Shown here: in pieces, positions 1-10,230 of the stretch | How the letters are laid out: every line of letters begins with the position of its first letter | Position numbering within the stretch: position 1 is the first letter of the stretch | Source of the DNA: Prochlorococcus sp. MIT 0604 | GTDB taxonomy: Bacteria > Cyanobacteriota > Cyanobacteriia > PCC-6307 > Cyanobiaceae | Length of the DNA stretch: 64,000 nucleotides | Assembly: GCF_000757845.1 (NCBI RefSeq) | Contig: NZ_CP007753.1 | Location: forward strand, 434,001-498,000 | Direction: 5' to 3' | Translations under genes and position numbers: made by a program | The notes under the pieces: model-generated | Seen by the model: only the letters and a program-made list of their open reading frames with translations | Told to the model about the DNA's origin: nothing | Database searches by the model: none

Positions 1-1104
1 AGCTATCCTTTCATTGATTTTATCCTGATCATACTCAGATTCAGTCATGTTAACTTCTCTCTTTAATTTCTCTACTCGCGCTTTAACTAAATCTTTAGTG
101 TCTTCAAAGGCAACTATTGTAGTTTTATCCTTTGTGATAGTTATTTTTTTTGCTTTGCCTAAATCATTAATCGATACTTTATCAAGAGTCATCGATTTAT
201 CTTCGCTAATTAACTTAGCTCCTGTAAGAATTGCAATATCTTCAAGGGCAGCTTTTCTTCTCTCACCAAATAAAGGAGCTCTTACAGAAGCTACATTTAA
301 AACCCCACTATTCTTATTCAAAACCAGAGTGGTTAAAGCCTCTCCTTCGATATCTTCAGCAAGAATTAGAAAAGGTGAGCCTGACTTCTGAATTTCTTCA
401 AGTATTGGAACTAAATCAACTAAAGTTGAGATTTTTTGATCAGTTATTAATATTTTAGGGTTTTCAAGTTCACAAACTTGTCTTTCTTGGTCTGTTACGA
501 AATATGGAGAACTATAACCTCTATCAAAAGACATTCCTTCAGTTATGTCTAATTCTGTTTCTAGTGATTGAGATTCTTCAACAGTTATTACCCCATCTGA
601 AGTAACAATATCCATTGCTTTCGAAATTATAGATCCAATTTCTTCATCACCTCCAGCACTAACTGTTGCAACTTTTTGGATATCAGAACCACTTAATGAA
701 ATACTTTTGGAACTTAATTTTTCTAAGACAAAAGCTAGGCCTGCCTCCATACCTTTTTTTAACTCCATAGGATTGGCGCCGGAAGCAATATTTTTTAATC
801 CCTCCTGAACCATTTTCTGAGTCAAAATGGTTGCTGTTGTTGTTCCATCCCCAGCACTCTCTTTTGTCTTGGATGCAACTTGTTCTATTAATTTCGCACC
901 TAAATTAGAAATAGGGTTTTCAATCTCGATCTCTTTAGCAACTGTAGATCCATCTCTTACTATATCTGGCGAACCAAATTTCTTCTCAATTACAACGTTT
1001 TTTGCTTTTGGCCCAATAGTAACCTTTACTGCATTAGCTACGAAATTTACACCTTTTTCTAACGCTTCTCTTGATTCATTAGAAAAACTTAACTGTTTAG
1101 CCAT
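1..1104 (-). CDS. groEL: Chaperonin GroEL (60 kDa), 5' part; 3' end lies outside the window
   Basis: ATP-dependent cytoplasmic folding chamber. The reverse strand from the ATG at 1104 reads [18 protein letters not shown] and then shows the GroEL signatures: [19 protein letters not shown] (ATP pocket), the DGTTTATIL nucleotide motif, and an apical domain with SPYFVTDQE. About 368 residues are visible, so the C-terminal equatorial part is missing and the tail type (GGM or not) cannot be judged. No groES lies upstream; the next gene is a divergent 59-codon ORF. I see no CIRCE-type inverted repeat in 1105-1234. This suggests the stand-alone groEL copy of a cyanobacterium, with a groESL operon elsewhere (inference). 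Confidence 0.95.
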   Translation of the reverse strand, partial: MAKQLSFSNESREALEKGVNFVANAVKVTIGPKAKNVVIEKKFGSPDIVRDGSTVAKEIEIENPISNLGAKLIEQVASKTKESAGDGTTTATILTQKMVQEGLKNIASGANPMELKKGMEAGLAFVLEKLSSKSISLSGSDIQKVATVSAGGDEEIGSIISKAMDIVTSDGVITVEESQSLETELDITEGMSFDRGYSSPYFVTDQERQVCELENPKILITDQKISTLVDLVPILEEIQKSGSPFLILAEDIEGEALTTLVLNKNSGVLNVASVRAPLFGERRKAALEDIAILTGAKLISEDKSMTLDKVSINDLGKAKKITITKDKTTIVAFEDTKDLVKARVEKLKREVNMTESEYDQDKINERIA

Positions 1105-1234
1105 GTTTATTCAATCTTTAATCTTATTCTAATCTCCCATAGAATCATTTTTAAGGGATATTTAATTAAGTGGGGAAAGCCGAATTCTTTTAACGAGACA
1201 TACAAATCAACTCAAATAATAGTATCTTTAAGTT

Positions 1235-1414
1235 ATGGAAGAAACAAATAATCTTATTTTTACACTTACCGCAATCCTCGCGGTTGCCATGACACTAATA
1301 TACTTCCCTTTAAGATTTTTCTTAACATTAACTGCTAGGAGTCGAAGACTAAAACTTTTACAAAAAATTAGAAGATTAAGAGATGAATTGGGACAGCCTT
1401 ATGAAAGTACATAA
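1235..1414 (+). CDS. Small conserved-looking membrane protein (59 aa), unknown function
   Basis: The ATG at 1235 opens a 59-codon frame ending TAA at 1412-1414. It starts MEETNNLIFTLTAILAVAM, has one hydrophobic helix (about residues 7-32), and ends in a very basic stretch (RSRRLKLLQKIRRLRDE), an orientation that would keep the C-terminus in the cytoplasm. It is divergent from groEL, and its stop codon directly abuts that of the convergent fabG. The frame fits the gap exactly and the protein looks well formed, so I believe it is real. I do not recognise a family and assign no function. Confidence 0.6.
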   Translation: MEETNNLIFTLTAILAVAMTLIYFPLRFFLTLTARSRRLKLLQKIRRLRDELGQPYEST

Positions 1415-2164
1415 TTAAATACTCATACCCCCGTCAATACTGATTGTTTGCCCTGTAATGTACTTTCCTGCATCGCTTGAAACTAAGAAGGATACTAAGC
1501 TTGCAATTTGATTACAACTTCCTAATTTCCCTAGAGGAATAACTTTAAGAATCTCTTCAGTATTAAGTTTTTCAGTCATCTCTGTTTCTATGAAGCCTGG
1601 AGCTATTGCATTTACGTTTATACCTCTTGAAGCAAATTCTTTAGCGCAAGTTTTGGTAAATCCAATAACTCCAGCTTTAGCAGCAGAATAATTTGCTTGC
1701 CCTGGATTACCAATTATTCCAACAACAGATGAAATATTCACAATGTTACCACTTCTTTTTTTCATCATAAATTTAGAAGCATATTTTGTACAAAGAAAAA
1801 CTCCTTTTAAGTTTGTGTTTAGTACATCATCCCATTGCTCCGATTTCATTCTCATCAATAGTCCATCTCTCGTAATGCCAGCATTGTTAATAAGGATATC
1901 AATCGTGCCATTAATTTTTATGATTTCTTCAAAAGCTGAACTAACAGATTCCTCTTTTGAAACATCAAATTTTAATTTATGAGCTTTACCTCCCGAATTT
2001 TTTATTGAATTAACTACTTCTTCAGCTTTTTCATCAGAAGAAGAGTAATTAATAAAAACTTCTGCTCCTAAGCGGCTTAGTTCAAAGGCAATTCCTTTAC
2101 CAATTCCTCTACTAGCTCCAGTGATTAAAGCAACTTTGCCTGATAATAAATCTGTATTGGACAT
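1415..2164 (-). CDS. fabG: 3-oxoacyl-[acyl-carrier-protein] reductase
   Basis: NADPH-dependent reduction of 3-ketoacyl-ACP in the cytoplasmic type II fatty acid cycle. The 249-residue protein is a classical short-chain dehydrogenase: TGASRGIG near residues 15-22 binds the cofactor, NNAG is near 90, the catalytic Ser is in NISSVVG and the YxxxK pair in ANYSAAKAG. The C-terminal GQTISIDGG is typical of FabG. The ATG at 2164 gives the usual N-terminus. The gene is convergent with the 59-aa gene and divergent from ispD. Other SDR specificities are possible on paper, but length and motifs fit FabG closely. Confidence 0.95.
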   Translation of the reverse strand: MSNTDLLSGKVALITGASRGIGKGIAFELSRLGAEVFINYSSSDEKAEEVVNSIKNSGGKAHKLKFDVSKEESVSSAFEEIIKINGTIDILINNAGITRDGLLMRMKSEQWDDVLNTNLKGVFLCTKYASKFMMKKRSGNIVNISSVVGIIGNPGQANYSAAKAGVIGFTKTCAKEFASRGINVNAIAPGFIETEMTEKLNTEEILKVIPLGKLGSCNQIASLVSFLVSSDAGKYITGQTISIDGGMSI

Positions 2165-2256
2165 TATGAAATTTTATAATTTTCAATCGTAGTACTATTT
2201 GTGTAAAGATATTGCTTTTATTTATAATTGTCTAGAAAATATTAAGACCTTCTATT

Positions 2257-2928
2257 GTGCATTTTTTAATACCAGCTGCAGGGAGCGGTAGCAGAATGAA
2301 AGCTGGAAAAAATAAATTACTTATTGATTTAGAGGGAGAGTCTTTGATTTATTGGACACTTAAATCTGTATTTTCTGCAAGCTCAACAAATTGGGTTGGA
2401 ATAATTGGGCAACCAAAAGATAAAAATTTATTATTAAATTCAGCAAAGGATTTTGCCCATAAAGTTCATTGGATTAATGGTGGTGACACTAGACAAAAGT
2501 CAGTTTTTAATGGTTTAAAAGCTCTGCCAAAAGATGCTGAAAAAGTTTTAATACATGATGGTGCTAGATGTCTAATTGAATCTGAATTGATAGACCGTTG
2601 TGCCAAGCAATTAGATGATAATGAAGCTGTAATTTTGGCTACTAAGGTGACTGACACAATAAAGATTGTTGATAATGAAGGTTTTATTAAAGAAACACCA
2701 GATAGAAATTATTTATGGGCAGCGCAAACTCCTCAGGGCTTTTTAGTAGATAGATTAAAAAAAGCTCATAAGATTGCAATTGATAAAAACTGGAATGTCA
2801 CAGATGATGCTTCACTATTCGAAATGCTTAATTGGAAAGTAAAGATTATTGAAGGAACTTATTCAAATATAAAAATTACATCCCCTATAGATTTGAAAAT
2901 AGCAAAACTTTTTGTGAAGAACCCCTAG
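2257..2928 (+). CDS. ispD: 2-C-methyl-D-erythritol 4-phosphate cytidylyltransferase
   Basis: Third step of the MEP isoprenoid pathway: transfers CMP to MEP, feeding carotenoid, phytol and quinone synthesis. The start is GTG at 2257, because the nucleotidyltransferase signature begins immediately ([11 protein letters not shown], residues 4-14). Other matches are the HDGARC motif (about 100), ATKVTDTIK and the C-terminal [19 protein letters not shown], all typical of IspD. The length of 223 residues is normal. Its stop codon TAG (2926-2928) touches the stop of the convergent peptidase gene with no spacer. Confidence 0.95.
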   Translation: MHFLIPAAGSGSRMKAGKNKLLIDLEGESLIYWTLKSVFSASSTNWVGIIGQPKDKNLLLNSAKDFAHKVHWINGGDTRQKSVFNGLKALPKDAEKVLIHDGARCLIESELIDRCAKQLDDNEAVILATKVTDTIKIVDNEGFIKETPDRNYLWAAQTPQGFLVDRLKKAHKIAIDKNWNVTDDASLFEMLNWKVKIIEGTYSNIKITSPIDLKIAKLFVKNP

Positions 2929-3798
2929 TTAAAAAGGTGTATCGATACTAAGAATGCCATTATCACCATTTAAGGTGGCTTCGTATCCTAAAGGAATGCA
3001 AGCATTTCCCGATATGTGGCCTATTGGGAGGTCAAAAAGAATAGGAAAATCAAATTCTTTAAGTCTTTCAATAATGCAGTTTTTTAGTAAATCTTTCCAT
3101 TCAAGGTCGCAGGAATCATTAGAAAAACTTCCAAATCCAATACCCGCAATTTCAGTAAGTGTTTTAGTCATCCTGAGGTAAGTCAACATGCGATCAATTT
3201 TATAAATATCTTCATTAATATCTTCAAAAATTATTATTTTTCCTTTGCAATCTGGAAAGTGAGGAGTACCAATTAAAAAAGTGGCAATAGTTAAGTTAGA
3301 AACGATAATTTCTCCTTTAACCTTCCCACCTCTTAAAGGTATTCCTCTTATGTCCTCAACATATCCCTCAAAAAGTAAATTTTTTAATCTCTCAAGACTC
3401 CACTCTGGCTCTTTGAAAAGGCCAGTAACCATAGGCCCATGAATAGAACCTATAAATCCTTTGGAATATTTAGATAGTAATAAAGAACATGTATCTGAGA
3501 ATCCAAGCATTAAACCATGCTGCCAAGAAGGTTCTTTTTCTAATACTCTTGCCGAACCCCAACCTCCTTTTGCAAAAATGATTAGCTTACTATTTTGTGC
3601 TTTTTCCAGTTCTTCAAATCTAGTAGAATCATCACCTGCAAAATAACCAAATTTTTTTGACAGGGAATTATTTTGATTAATTTCTAAGCCCCAGTTTTTT
3701 AAGATTTCTATGCCTTTTTGAAAATTTTCCTCTTCATCAATAAATGAACCTGGAGCTAAAATATCTATTAGATCCCCTTTTTTTAATCTAAAAACCAT
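2929..3798 (-). CDS. LD-carboxypeptidase / MccF-like peptidase (S66 family)
   Basis: Serine peptidase family that trims murein tetrapeptides or inactivates microcin-like peptides. The 289-residue protein starts MVFRLKKGDLIDILAPGS and carries the family landmarks FAKGGWGSARVLE (the ARGGYG-like motif), GFSDTCSLL (GYSD-like) and SIHGPMVTG in the right order. LIGTPHFPDCKGKIIIFEDINED matches the part of the fold that supplies acidic residues. No signal peptide is seen, so a cytoplasmic role in peptidoglycan recycling is likely (inference). It lies 9 nt downstream of ubiA on the same strand. The exact substrate cannot be told from sequence. Confidence 0.85.
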   Translation of the reverse strand: MVFRLKKGDLIDILAPGSFIDEEENFQKGIEILKNWGLEINQNNSLSKKFGYFAGDDSTRFEELEKAQNSKLIIFAKGGWGSARVLEKEPSWQHGLMLGFSDTCSLLLSKYSKGFIGSIHGPMVTGLFKEPEWSLERLKNLLFEGYVEDIRGIPLRGGKVKGEIIVSNLTIATFLIGTPHFPDCKGKIIIFEDINEDIYKIDRMLTYLRMTKTLTEIAGIGFGSFSNDSCDLEWKDLLKNCIIERLKEFDFPILFDLPIGHISGNACIPLGYEATLNGDNGILSIDTPF

Positions 3799-3807
3799 AT
3801 TTAGAAT

Positions 3808-4716
3808 TTATGAGGCAATAATAATTCCTAATAAAAGTACTCCTCCATAAATTGATTGATTTTTGAAGTGATTCCCAATATTTTTTATTGATTGCTTTTC
3901 CTCAGGAAATACTTTTAGTATATCTCTCTGCATTAAGATTGATATTGTAAGCCAAATTGGCCAAAAAATAAAATCCATTTGATTAATAAATCCACATAAT
4001 GCGAGAAAACAAGAAGTCAAAAAATAACAAATTTGAATAGTTATTCTTGTATTGTTTTGGAGGTTAACAGCGGAGCTATTTATTCCAATTTTGATATCAT
4101 ATTTTTTATCTGCTAAAGCATAAATCGTGTCAAAGCCAAAAGTCCAAAAAATGGTAGCTAGCCAGCAAAATAATAAAACAATACTATTTAAATGTCCTTC
4201 ATTTGCGGCCCAAGGAATTAAGACAGCAAAACCCCAGCATATGGATAAGATTAATTGAGGATATTTAAACCATCTTTTGGCAGAAGGATAAATTAAAATA
4301 ATAGGTAGAGCTAAAAAAGCAAGTGAAATGGAAAGGATTCTTCCAGGCTGAGGTAGTGACAAAGTTAAAAAGAAGCTACATAAAATTAAAAATAAAAGAA
4401 TTGTATAAGCAGTTTTAATACCGATTTTATTTGCAGCTAGAGGTCTATTTTTTGTCCTAACAACTCTTTGATCAATTTTTTTGTCCCAAATATCATTAAC
4501 CACGCAGCCTAATCCACTTACTAGTAGTCCTCCCAGTATTATTCTTAACAACATTAAAAATGTTGGATTAGCATCTGGGGTTAAATATAAACTCCATCCA
4601 GCAGGAATAAGTAAGATCATTCTTCCAGTCGGCTTATTCCACCTTAATAATTCAAAAAAAGTACTTAATTTAATTTGTCGATTTTTATTCTGCATATGAC
4701 CTATTGTATATTTCAT
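3808..4716 (-). CDS. ubiA: 4-hydroxybenzoate polyprenyltransferase, UbiA family
   Basis: Integral membrane prenyltransferase; in cyanobacteria this family member makes the plastoquinone precursor from 4-hydroxybenzoate. Two aspartate-rich motifs are present: NDIWDKKID (first NDxxD site) and DTIYALADKKYD (second site). Between and after them are about eight hydrophobic segments. The length of 302 aa is normal. Two starts are possible: the ATG at 4716, or the ATG at 4695 (MQNKNRQIKL), which has a better AGGT-type ribosome site just upstream. It is divergent from ppx and followed closely by the S66 peptidase gene. Confidence 0.9.
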   Translation of the reverse strand: MKYTIGHMQNKNRQIKLSTFFELLRWNKPTGRMILLIPAGWSLYLTPDANPTFLMLLRIILGGLLVSGLGCVVNDIWDKKIDQRVVRTKNRPLAANKIGIKTAYTILLFLILCSFFLTLSLPQPGRILSISLAFLALPIILIYPSAKRWFKYPQLILSICWGFAVLIPWAANEGHLNSIVLLFCWLATIFWTFGFDTIYALADKKYDIKIGINSSAVNLQNNTRITIQICYFLTSCFLALCGFINQMDFIFWPIWLTISILMQRDILKVFPEEKQSIKNIGNHFKNQSIYGGVLLLGIIIAS

Positions 4717-4820
4717 AACTTTAAATAATCTTACTAGGATAAGATGATTTCTATTATCTAATAATCAATCTTGGGTATATTTATTAATGGATTAAAGATA
4801 TCTGCATCTTATAAAAAGAA

Positions 4821-6416
4821 ATGATACAGAAACAAGATTTAAGATATTTTCAAGAAAAGCAAATTTTAGTAGCTTCTATAGATATTGGAACTAACTCTAC
4901 ACATCTCTTGGTAGCAGAAATTAATCTAGAATTAAAATCATTTTCAATAAAATTCACTGATAAATCAACCACTCGTCTTGGAGAAAGAGATGAGGAGGGT
5001 AATCTTACTGAAGAATCAATCCAAAGAGCATTAGTTACTCTTAAGCGATTTAAGGAATATTGTAAAAGTAATGGAGTAAAACAAATAGTAACAGCAGCAA
5101 CAAGTGCAGTTAGGGAGGCTCCAAACGGTCAAGATTTTATTAGAAGAGTTCTTGATGAAACTAATATTCAAATAGAAATGATAAGTGGTTCTGAAGAAGC
5201 CAGATTAATTTACCTTGGTGTTCTTTCCGGTATGGCTTTTGAAGATCAGTCTTTTGTAATCATAGATATTGGAGGAGGTTCTACAGAATTAATACTTGCT
5301 GATAAGAAAGATGCTATAGCTCTTACAAGTTCGAGAATTGGCGCGGTAAGACTAAAAAATGATTTTTTAAATAAAGAGTCTATAAATTCAGAAAGATCAA
5401 GTTTTCTAACAACTTTTATTAGAGGATCTTTAGAACCAGCTGTTCGAAAAATAAAGAGTAGATGTAAGGGAGATAAGACTTTATCTATGGTTGCAACCAG
5501 TGGTACTGCAACCTCATTAGGAAATTTGATTTCAGATGATTTGGGAGAATCTAAACAAAAGTTGCATGGTTATAAATTTAAAAGGGAAAATTTACAAAAT
5601 GTATTGGAAAAACTTATTAAATTGCCAGTTTCGGAAATCAAGAAAATACCTTCATTAAGTGAGAGAAGAGCAGAAATAATTGTTCCAGGAGCATTGATAT
5701 TAAACACCGCAATGGAGATGTTGAACTTTAAAGAATTAATAATAAGTGAGAGGGCGCTTAGAGAGGGTTTGGTTGTAGATTGGATGCTTCGTAAAGGGTT
5801 AATTAAAAACGAGTTAAATATTCAAAGCAATATTAGAAAAACAACAATAGTTCATCAGGCCACAAAGTTTGGAGTAGACAATACAAGAACTGAGAAAGTT
5901 ATTGATATTGCCTCCCAAATCTATGATCAGACTAAAAATATCTTTCATAGCGATAATGACCCTAAAGCCAAAGAACTTCTTTGGGCAGCTTCTAATCTTT
6001 ATAATTGTGGGAAATACGTGAATGTTAGTTCATACCACAAACACTCCTGGTACTTAATAAAAAATTGTGAGTTGTTGGGATATTCTGAAGCAGAAACAAA
6101 TATTATTGCTTCAATTGCTAGATACCATAGAAAGACTCTACCCAAGAAAAGGCATGAGTCTTGGCAAAATTTAATATCCAAAGAAGATAAAACATTAGTG
6201 CTTGAAATGTCATTAATCCTGAGACTAGCAGCATCACTTGATCAAAGACCTGACAAGGTGATCTCCTCAGTTCAAATAAAATTGCAGGATAATATTCTTA
6301 CATTTGAACTTTTACCTTTTAATAAAAACCATGATCTTCTTCTTGAAAAATGGAACTTAGGATTATGCCGTAATGTAATTAAAGAACTAAAGAATTTAGA
6401 TTTAAAAGTTATTTAG
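4821..6416 (+). CDS. ppx: Exopolyphosphatase / guanosine pentaphosphatase (Ppx/GppA family)
   Basis: Releases phosphate from polyphosphate ends or converts pppGpp to ppGpp. The N-terminal domain has ASIDIGTNSTHLLVAE (residues about 18-33) and the second phosphate loop VIIDIGGGSTELI, both of the actin-like ATPase fold. The long C-terminal half includes an HD-type region (YHKHSWYLIKNCELLGYSE and IASIARYHRK). The length of 531 aa matches full-length Ppx. It ends with TAG inside a TTAG shared with the convergent HTH gene (4-nt overlap). Whether it acts on polyP or pppGpp cannot be settled here. Confidence 0.92.
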   Translation: MIQKQDLRYFQEKQILVASIDIGTNSTHLLVAEINLELKSFSIKFTDKSTTRLGERDEEGNLTEESIQRALVTLKRFKEYCKSNGVKQIVTAATSAVREAPNGQDFIRRVLDETNIQIEMISGSEEARLIYLGVLSGMAFEDQSFVIIDIGGGSTELILADKKDAIALTSSRIGAVRLKNDFLNKESINSERSSFLTTFIRGSLEPAVRKIKSRCKGDKTLSMVATSGTATSLGNLISDDLGESKQKLHGYKFKRENLQNVLEKLIKLPVSEIKKIPSLSERRAEIIVPGALILNTAMEMLNFKELIISERALREGLVVDWMLRKGLIKNELNIQSNIRKTTIVHQATKFGVDNTRTEKVIDIASQIYDQTKNIFHSDNDPKAKELLWAASNLYNCGKYVNVSSYHKHSWYLIKNCELLGYSEAETNIIASIARYHRKTLPKKRHESWQNLISKEDKTLVLEMSLILRLAASLDQRPDKVISSVQIKLQDNILTFELLPFNKNHDLLLEKWNLGLCRNVIKELKNLDLKVI

Positions 6417-6904
6417 TTTTTTTTAATAAGTTCTTGTTTTGGAGTTTGATTCTGAGAAGAGTCTGAAAATAAATTGAAAATTAAGGACGAGGTGATTAAT
6501 CCGAGAAGGCCTGAAATTAAAATAAATATCCAAAACCCTACTGGACTTAGATCTTTAGATTGTCTAGTTTTATTAGTTTTTTTAGCAACTTCTTCAACTA
6601 TCTCTTCTATTTTTATCTCTTGCCTTTCTGTCTTGAATTCATTCATTATAAATTCTGTATCAAGTTTCAACTTCTGTGAAATTCTACGAACCATTGCTTT
6701 GACAAATACTTTTTCAGGTAGCTCTTCTTCATTACCTTCTTCAATGGCTTTAAGTTGATGAGATCCAATTTTTAAATCAGAAGCCAATTCTTCAATAGAT
6801 TGCTCTCTACTTAACCTTGCCTCTTTAATAAAATTTCCAATTCTCTTTAAAGAGGATTGTTCTGTTTTAATATTGTCTCCAGGGTTAGATTTTATTTCTT
6901 TCAA
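6413..6904 (-). CDS. RodZ-like helix-turn-helix membrane protein
   Basis: The 163-residue protein has an N-terminal HTH_25/Xre-like domain (IGNFIKEARLSREQSIEELASDLKIGSHQLKAIEEGNEEELPEKVFVKAMVRR in pieces over about residues 21-73) and one membrane helix (VGFWIFILISGLLGLITSSLIF, about 121-142). This is the layout of the cytoskeletal protein RodZ without its usual C-terminal periplasmic domain. The start is TTG at 6904, since no ATG or GTG in frame lies before the HTH. Its stop overlaps that of ppx by 4 nt. A role in cell shape with MreB is plausible by family only. Confidence 0.7.
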   Translation of the reverse strand: MKEIKSNPGDNIKTEQSSLKRIGNFIKEARLSREQSIEELASDLKIGSHQLKAIEEGNEEELPEKVFVKAMVRRISQKLKLDTEFIMNEFKTERQEIKIEEIVEEVAKKTNKTRQSKDLSPVGFWIFILISGLLGLITSSLIFNLFSDSSQNQTPKQELIKKN

Positions 6905-6959
6905 AGCAAATAAATTTTTACTAATTATAGTAATTAATATTTTTCTATCAACTTTAAGA

Positions 6960-7715
6960 TTATTTATTCCTAAAGAGATGCCTATAAGATGGATTATAAA
7001 GATTAGATCTTTTTTGAGAATTACTAATTGCTGGGCTAATTATGTAAATGGTTGTTCTAATTAGTTTTTTATCAATAGAAAATTTTTCCATATCTTTTAA
7101 TTCTATTAATGATGTCCAACCATCATCCCAAGATACTCTAAATCCAACAATCACTTTAGTCTCTGGAGGGTAAAACTCTAGTAGAGTTTCTTGAGACCTT
7201 TTCACATGCCTAGCACTTAGATAAAGGCATATAGAGGAATTGTGTTTCGCAAGATCTTTCAGAGATTCTTTTTCTGGCATCCCTGTTCGCCCTCCTGCTC
7301 TAGTTAAAATTATTGTTTGAGTTACGTCAGGGATGGTTAACTCAGCTTCATGATATGCTGCAGCAACTTGAAAAGCACTTACTCCAGGAACAACCTCGAT
7401 TTCAATTTTTTCGTTTTTTAAAATTTCGATTTGCTCTCTAATTGCTCCAAAAAGGCAAGGGTCTCCATCATGCAACCTTACAACAGTTTTCCCTGCTTGA
7501 AAATTTTCTATCATGATTGAGGTGATTTGCTCTAAGTTGAGCGAACTCGTTTTTATTTTTTCAGAACCTTCTTTAGAAAAATCTAAAATCTTTTCAGGAA
7601 TTAGAGAATCAGTCCAAATAATGACATCTGCAATTTTTATCTTTTTTAATGCTTTTAAAGTTAATAACTCTGGATCGCCTGGACCAACACCAATAAAGGA
7701 TACTTTATTATCCAT
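6960..7715 (-). CDS. cobM: Precorrin-4 C11-methyltransferase
   Basis: S-adenosylmethionine-dependent methylation at C-11 in cobalamin ring synthesis. The protein opens [20 protein letters not shown], the GxGPGDPxLLT hallmark of corrin and uroporphyrin methylases, and has [13 protein letters not shown] and [13 protein letters not shown]. Absence of large insertions and the IWTDSLIPE motif point to CobM/CbiF rather than CobA or CobI. I choose ATG at 7715 (MDNKVSF); a TTG at 7733 is also in frame. It overlaps the 3' end of lgt by 8 nt and likely shares its transcript. Other cobalamin genes here are cobK and cobO, at a distance. Confidence 0.9.
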   Translation of the reverse strand: MDNKVSFIGVGPGDPELLTLKALKKIKIADVIIWTDSLIPEKILDFSKEGSEKIKTSSLNLEQITSIMIENFQAGKTVVRLHDGDPCLFGAIREQIEILKNEKIEIEVVPGVSAFQVAAAYHEAELTIPDVTQTIILTRAGGRTGMPEKESLKDLAKHNSSICLYLSARHVKRSQETLLEFYPPETKVIVGFRVSWDDGWTSLIELKDMEKFSIDKKLIRTTIYIISPAISNSQKRSNLYNPSYRHLFRNK

Positions 7716-8601
7716 TCTCTCTATTTTTCCCAATATATGTTCTCAATCTTAAAAAAAATATTCCAATTAATCCAGAAGAAAATAGAAAAATACTTATAAA
7801 TTGTGCCATTCTAATGCCGCCTTCACAGAAAGGCGGAAGCCCGCCAATACATAGTGGGTCAGTTCTTAAACCTTCAATCCAGAATCTTCCAAAGCTATAA
7901 CTTATTAAATAAAGACAGCTAATAAAGCCAGGCTTGAAAAAATCTGTTTTATTTTGTTTTTTAAAGGTAATAATAAGGACGATGAAAATTAAAAGATTCC
8001 ACAATGACTCATAGAGAAATGTAGGATGAAAAAATTGATAATTTAGAAATTCTAAAGGCCTATTTTGGATAGGTATAAATAATTTCCAAGGCAAATTTGT
8101 AGGAACTCCAAAGGCTTCATTATTGAAAAAATTTCCCCACCTTCCTATTGATTGTCCAAGAATAATCGAGGGTACTAGTATATCTATAAAAGTTTTTAAA
8201 TTAATTTTTTTCGACTTACAGAAATAGATAATAGATATTAATCCTCCAATTAGACCTCCATGGATTGCTATGCCTCCTTCCCAAACTGCAAGAAAAGAAG
8301 GTATTTGAATGATGCTATTCAATAGTTCAAAAGAAGTAAAAAAGTTCTCTCCGCTATATTGCCTCCACTCAAAAATTACGTAATAAGCTCTAGCTCCAAT
8401 TATTGAAGAGATTATTAATGATGGAAGTATTTCACTAATATAATCTGGGTTAATATTTCTTGCCTTTGCTAGTTTTTTAGAGACAAATAAGCCTATTAAA
8501 ACTGAAACCGAAATAAGGATTCCATACCATCTAATAGTTATAAATCCTAAATTTAAAAAAGTTTCTCCTGGAGATCTTATAAAAGCTTGAAGTATAAGCA
8601 T
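7708..8601 (-). CDS. lgt: Prolipoprotein diacylglyceryl transferase
   Basis: Inner membrane enzyme that moves diacylglycerol from phosphatidylglycerol to the lipobox cysteine of preprolipoproteins. The 297-aa protein has seven or so hydrophobic helices and the Lgt signature around [17 protein letters not shown] (about residues 146-162), with the essential Arg. Also present are [12 protein letters not shown] and the C-terminal [14 protein letters not shown]. The ATG at 8601 precedes [16 protein letters not shown], typical of cyanobacterial Lgt. It lies 10 nt downstream of petA on the same strand, so petC-petA-lgt-cobM may be co-transcribed (inference). Confidence 0.95.
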   Translation of the reverse strand: MLILQAFIRSPGETFLNLGFITIRWYGILISVSVLIGLFVSKKLAKARNINPDYISEILPSLIISSIIGARAYYVIFEWRQYSGENFFTSFELLNSIIQIPSFLAVWEGGIAIHGGLIGGLISIIYFCKSKKINLKTFIDILVPSIILGQSIGRWGNFFNNEAFGVPTNLPWKLFIPIQNRPLEFLNYQFFHPTFLYESLWNLLIFIVLIITFKKQNKTDFFKPGFISCLYLISYSFGRFWIEGLRTDPLCIGGLPPFCEGGIRMAQFISIFLFSSGLIGIFFLRLRTYIGKNRENG

Positions 8602-8611
8602 TTAAAGAAAG

Positions 8612-9565
8612 TTAGATACCCTCTGCTGCTTGCACTTTTTCTACTTGTTTTTTCTTTAATACTAAAAGTATTTGCGTTAGGCCAACTCCAATGAAGAATG
8701 CAATCAATCCAATAACTCTATAAGGGCTCTGAAGTACAACTTCAGCATCTAATTGTCCAAAGCCGCCAACGTTGGGATCATTAGTAAGAGGGTCACCTGC
8801 ATTAATTTTGTCTTGCGCTTTTACGATAAGTTGAGGACCAATAGGTACTGCTTCAGTAGTTATTTCACCATTATCGTTTTCTATATTGACCTTATAGCTT
8901 CCATCTTCAATTGTTTCTATTGAATTTACAGTTCCTGAGGTGGAAGAAGTGAAAACTACATTATTACTTTTGTCTCCAGTTGGGTATACCTGACCTCTAC
9001 CTCTATTACCTCCGATATGTAACGAGTATTTTCCATAGTGATATTCTTTATTAGTGGATGGATCAGGGGAAAGTACAGGGAAAACTATTTCTTTATTAGT
9101 ATCGCCAGGTAAAGGTCCTACAATGATAATATTTTCTTGCTCTTCACTGTAGTTAGTGAAATAAACTCCTTCTGTTTCCTCTTTGATTTCCTCAGTCCAT
9201 CTTTCTTGTGGAGCAAGTTTAAAGCCATCAGGCAGCATTACAACAGCACCAACTTGTAATGGGACTTCAGAACCATCAGCACCGATTTCTTTTAAGTCAT
9301 TTTTGTAAGGTATTTTGACTACAGCTTTGAAAACACTGTCTGCTCCAACAGATTGTGGAACCTCTGCGATTGTAGGCATCTGAGCTAGATGACAGTTTGC
9401 ACAGACTATCTTTCCTGTAGCTTCTCTTGGGGATTCATAGTTTTGCTGAGCCCAAAATGGATAAGCAAAAGTGATCTTTGGATAAAATACAATGCTCGAA
9501 ATGAAAAGCAGAGTACAGATAAATAAACTTGTTTTTTTCATGATTTGATTTTTAAGACCTTTCAT
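8612..9565 (-). CDS. petA: Cytochrome f (apocytochrome f precursor)
   Basis: c-type haem subunit of the cytochrome b6f complex, carrying electrons from the Rieske centre to plastocyanin or cytochrome c6 in the thylakoid lumen. It has a signal peptide ending TFA before [10 protein letters not shown] (the mature N-terminal Tyr is the axial haem ligand), the haem site CANCHLA soon after, and one C-terminal helix ([20 protein letters not shown]) with a short basic stromal tail. I choose ATG at 9565 ([11 protein letters not shown], 317 aa), 5 nt after petC; ATGs at 9583 (overlapping petC) and 9541 are alternatives. It forms the petCA operon. Confidence 0.97.
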   Translation of the reverse strand: MKGLKNQIMKKTSLFICTLLFISSIVFYPKITFAYPFWAQQNYESPREATGKIVCANCHLAQMPTIAEVPQSVGADSVFKAVVKIPYKNDLKEIGADGSEVPLQVGAVVMLPDGFKLAPQERWTEEIKEETEGVYFTNYSEEQENIIIVGPLPGDTNKEIVFPVLSPDPSTNKEYHYGKYSLHIGGNRGRGQVYPTGDKSNNVVFTSSTSGTVNSIETIEDGSYKVNIENDNGEITTEAVPIGPQLIVKAQDKINAGDPLTNDPNVGGFGQLDAEVVLQSPYRVIGLIAFFIGVGLTQILLVLKKKQVEKVQAAEGI

Positions 9566-9570
9566 TTTTT

Positions 9571-10107
9571 TTATGCCCACCATGGATTTTCATTAGTTCT
9601 AAAGTCAGTTTCTGACCATTGTTTGACGAGTACAGCATCATCTTCAATATCGACATGCGCTAGCGCTAAAGATAAAGGTGCAGGCCCTCTTACTACCTTC
9701 CCGTTTGTATCGTACTGACTGCCATGGCAAGGACATATAAATTTATTAGCACCACTATCCCATGGAACAACGCAACCTAAATGAGTACAAATTGCATTTA
9801 AACCAAATTCTCCTATTTCCCCACCCTCATTAACTATTAAGTAAGTTGGATCTCCCTTGAGACCTTGCACTAGACTTCTGTCTCCTGCTTGATGGGTTGC
9901 TAACCAGCCTGTCTTAGTTATTGGATTCCCTAATTCATCTTTAGCAGAAGTTCCACCGCCGCCGCCGCCTGCTCTTAAAGGCATGAAATAATTTGCTACG
10001 GGGTAAAGGGCTCCTAATGCTACACCAGTTGCAGTACCAAATGTAAGAAGATTCATAAATTGCCTTCGACCCATTGAAGGGACATCATTGGAACTTAATT
10101 GAGTCAT
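9571..10107 (-). CDS. petC: Cytochrome b6f Rieske iron-sulfur protein
   Basis: 2Fe-2S subunit of cytochrome b6f that oxidises plastoquinol. The 178-residue protein has the two cluster boxes CTHLGCVV and CPCHGSQY. Its N-terminal helix ([19 protein letters not shown]) follows SMGRRQFMN, a twin-arginine-like anchor motif, so insertion by the Tat system is expected; tatC lies 400 nt away. A glycine hinge (GGGGGG, about residues 47-52) links helix to head domain. petC and petA are read in the same direction with almost no spacer. The 10108-10230 gap to the divergent DUF3067-like gene must hold the promoter. Confidence 0.97.
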   Translation of the reverse strand: MTQLSSNDVPSMGRRQFMNLLTFGTATGVALGALYPVANYFMPLRAGGGGGGTSAKDELGNPITKTGWLATHQAGDRSLVQGLKGDPTYLIVNEGGEIGEFGLNAICTHLGCVVPWDSGANKFICPCHGSQYDTNGKVVRGPAPLSLALAHVDIEDDAVLVKQWSETDFRTNENPWWA

Positions 10108-10230
10108 TCGCTACTTGGTTCTGTTATTTATTAGTTATTATGGAGCAAATTGTTCAATTTCTGTTGTAAATAGATAGGACTTTTAATAATTTAAAGTAAA
10201 AGTTTAGGAAGTCTTAATTAATTGATTTAT

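Noticed and set aside
1105-1234. CIRCE element before groEL
   Set aside because: No inverted repeat of that form is present.
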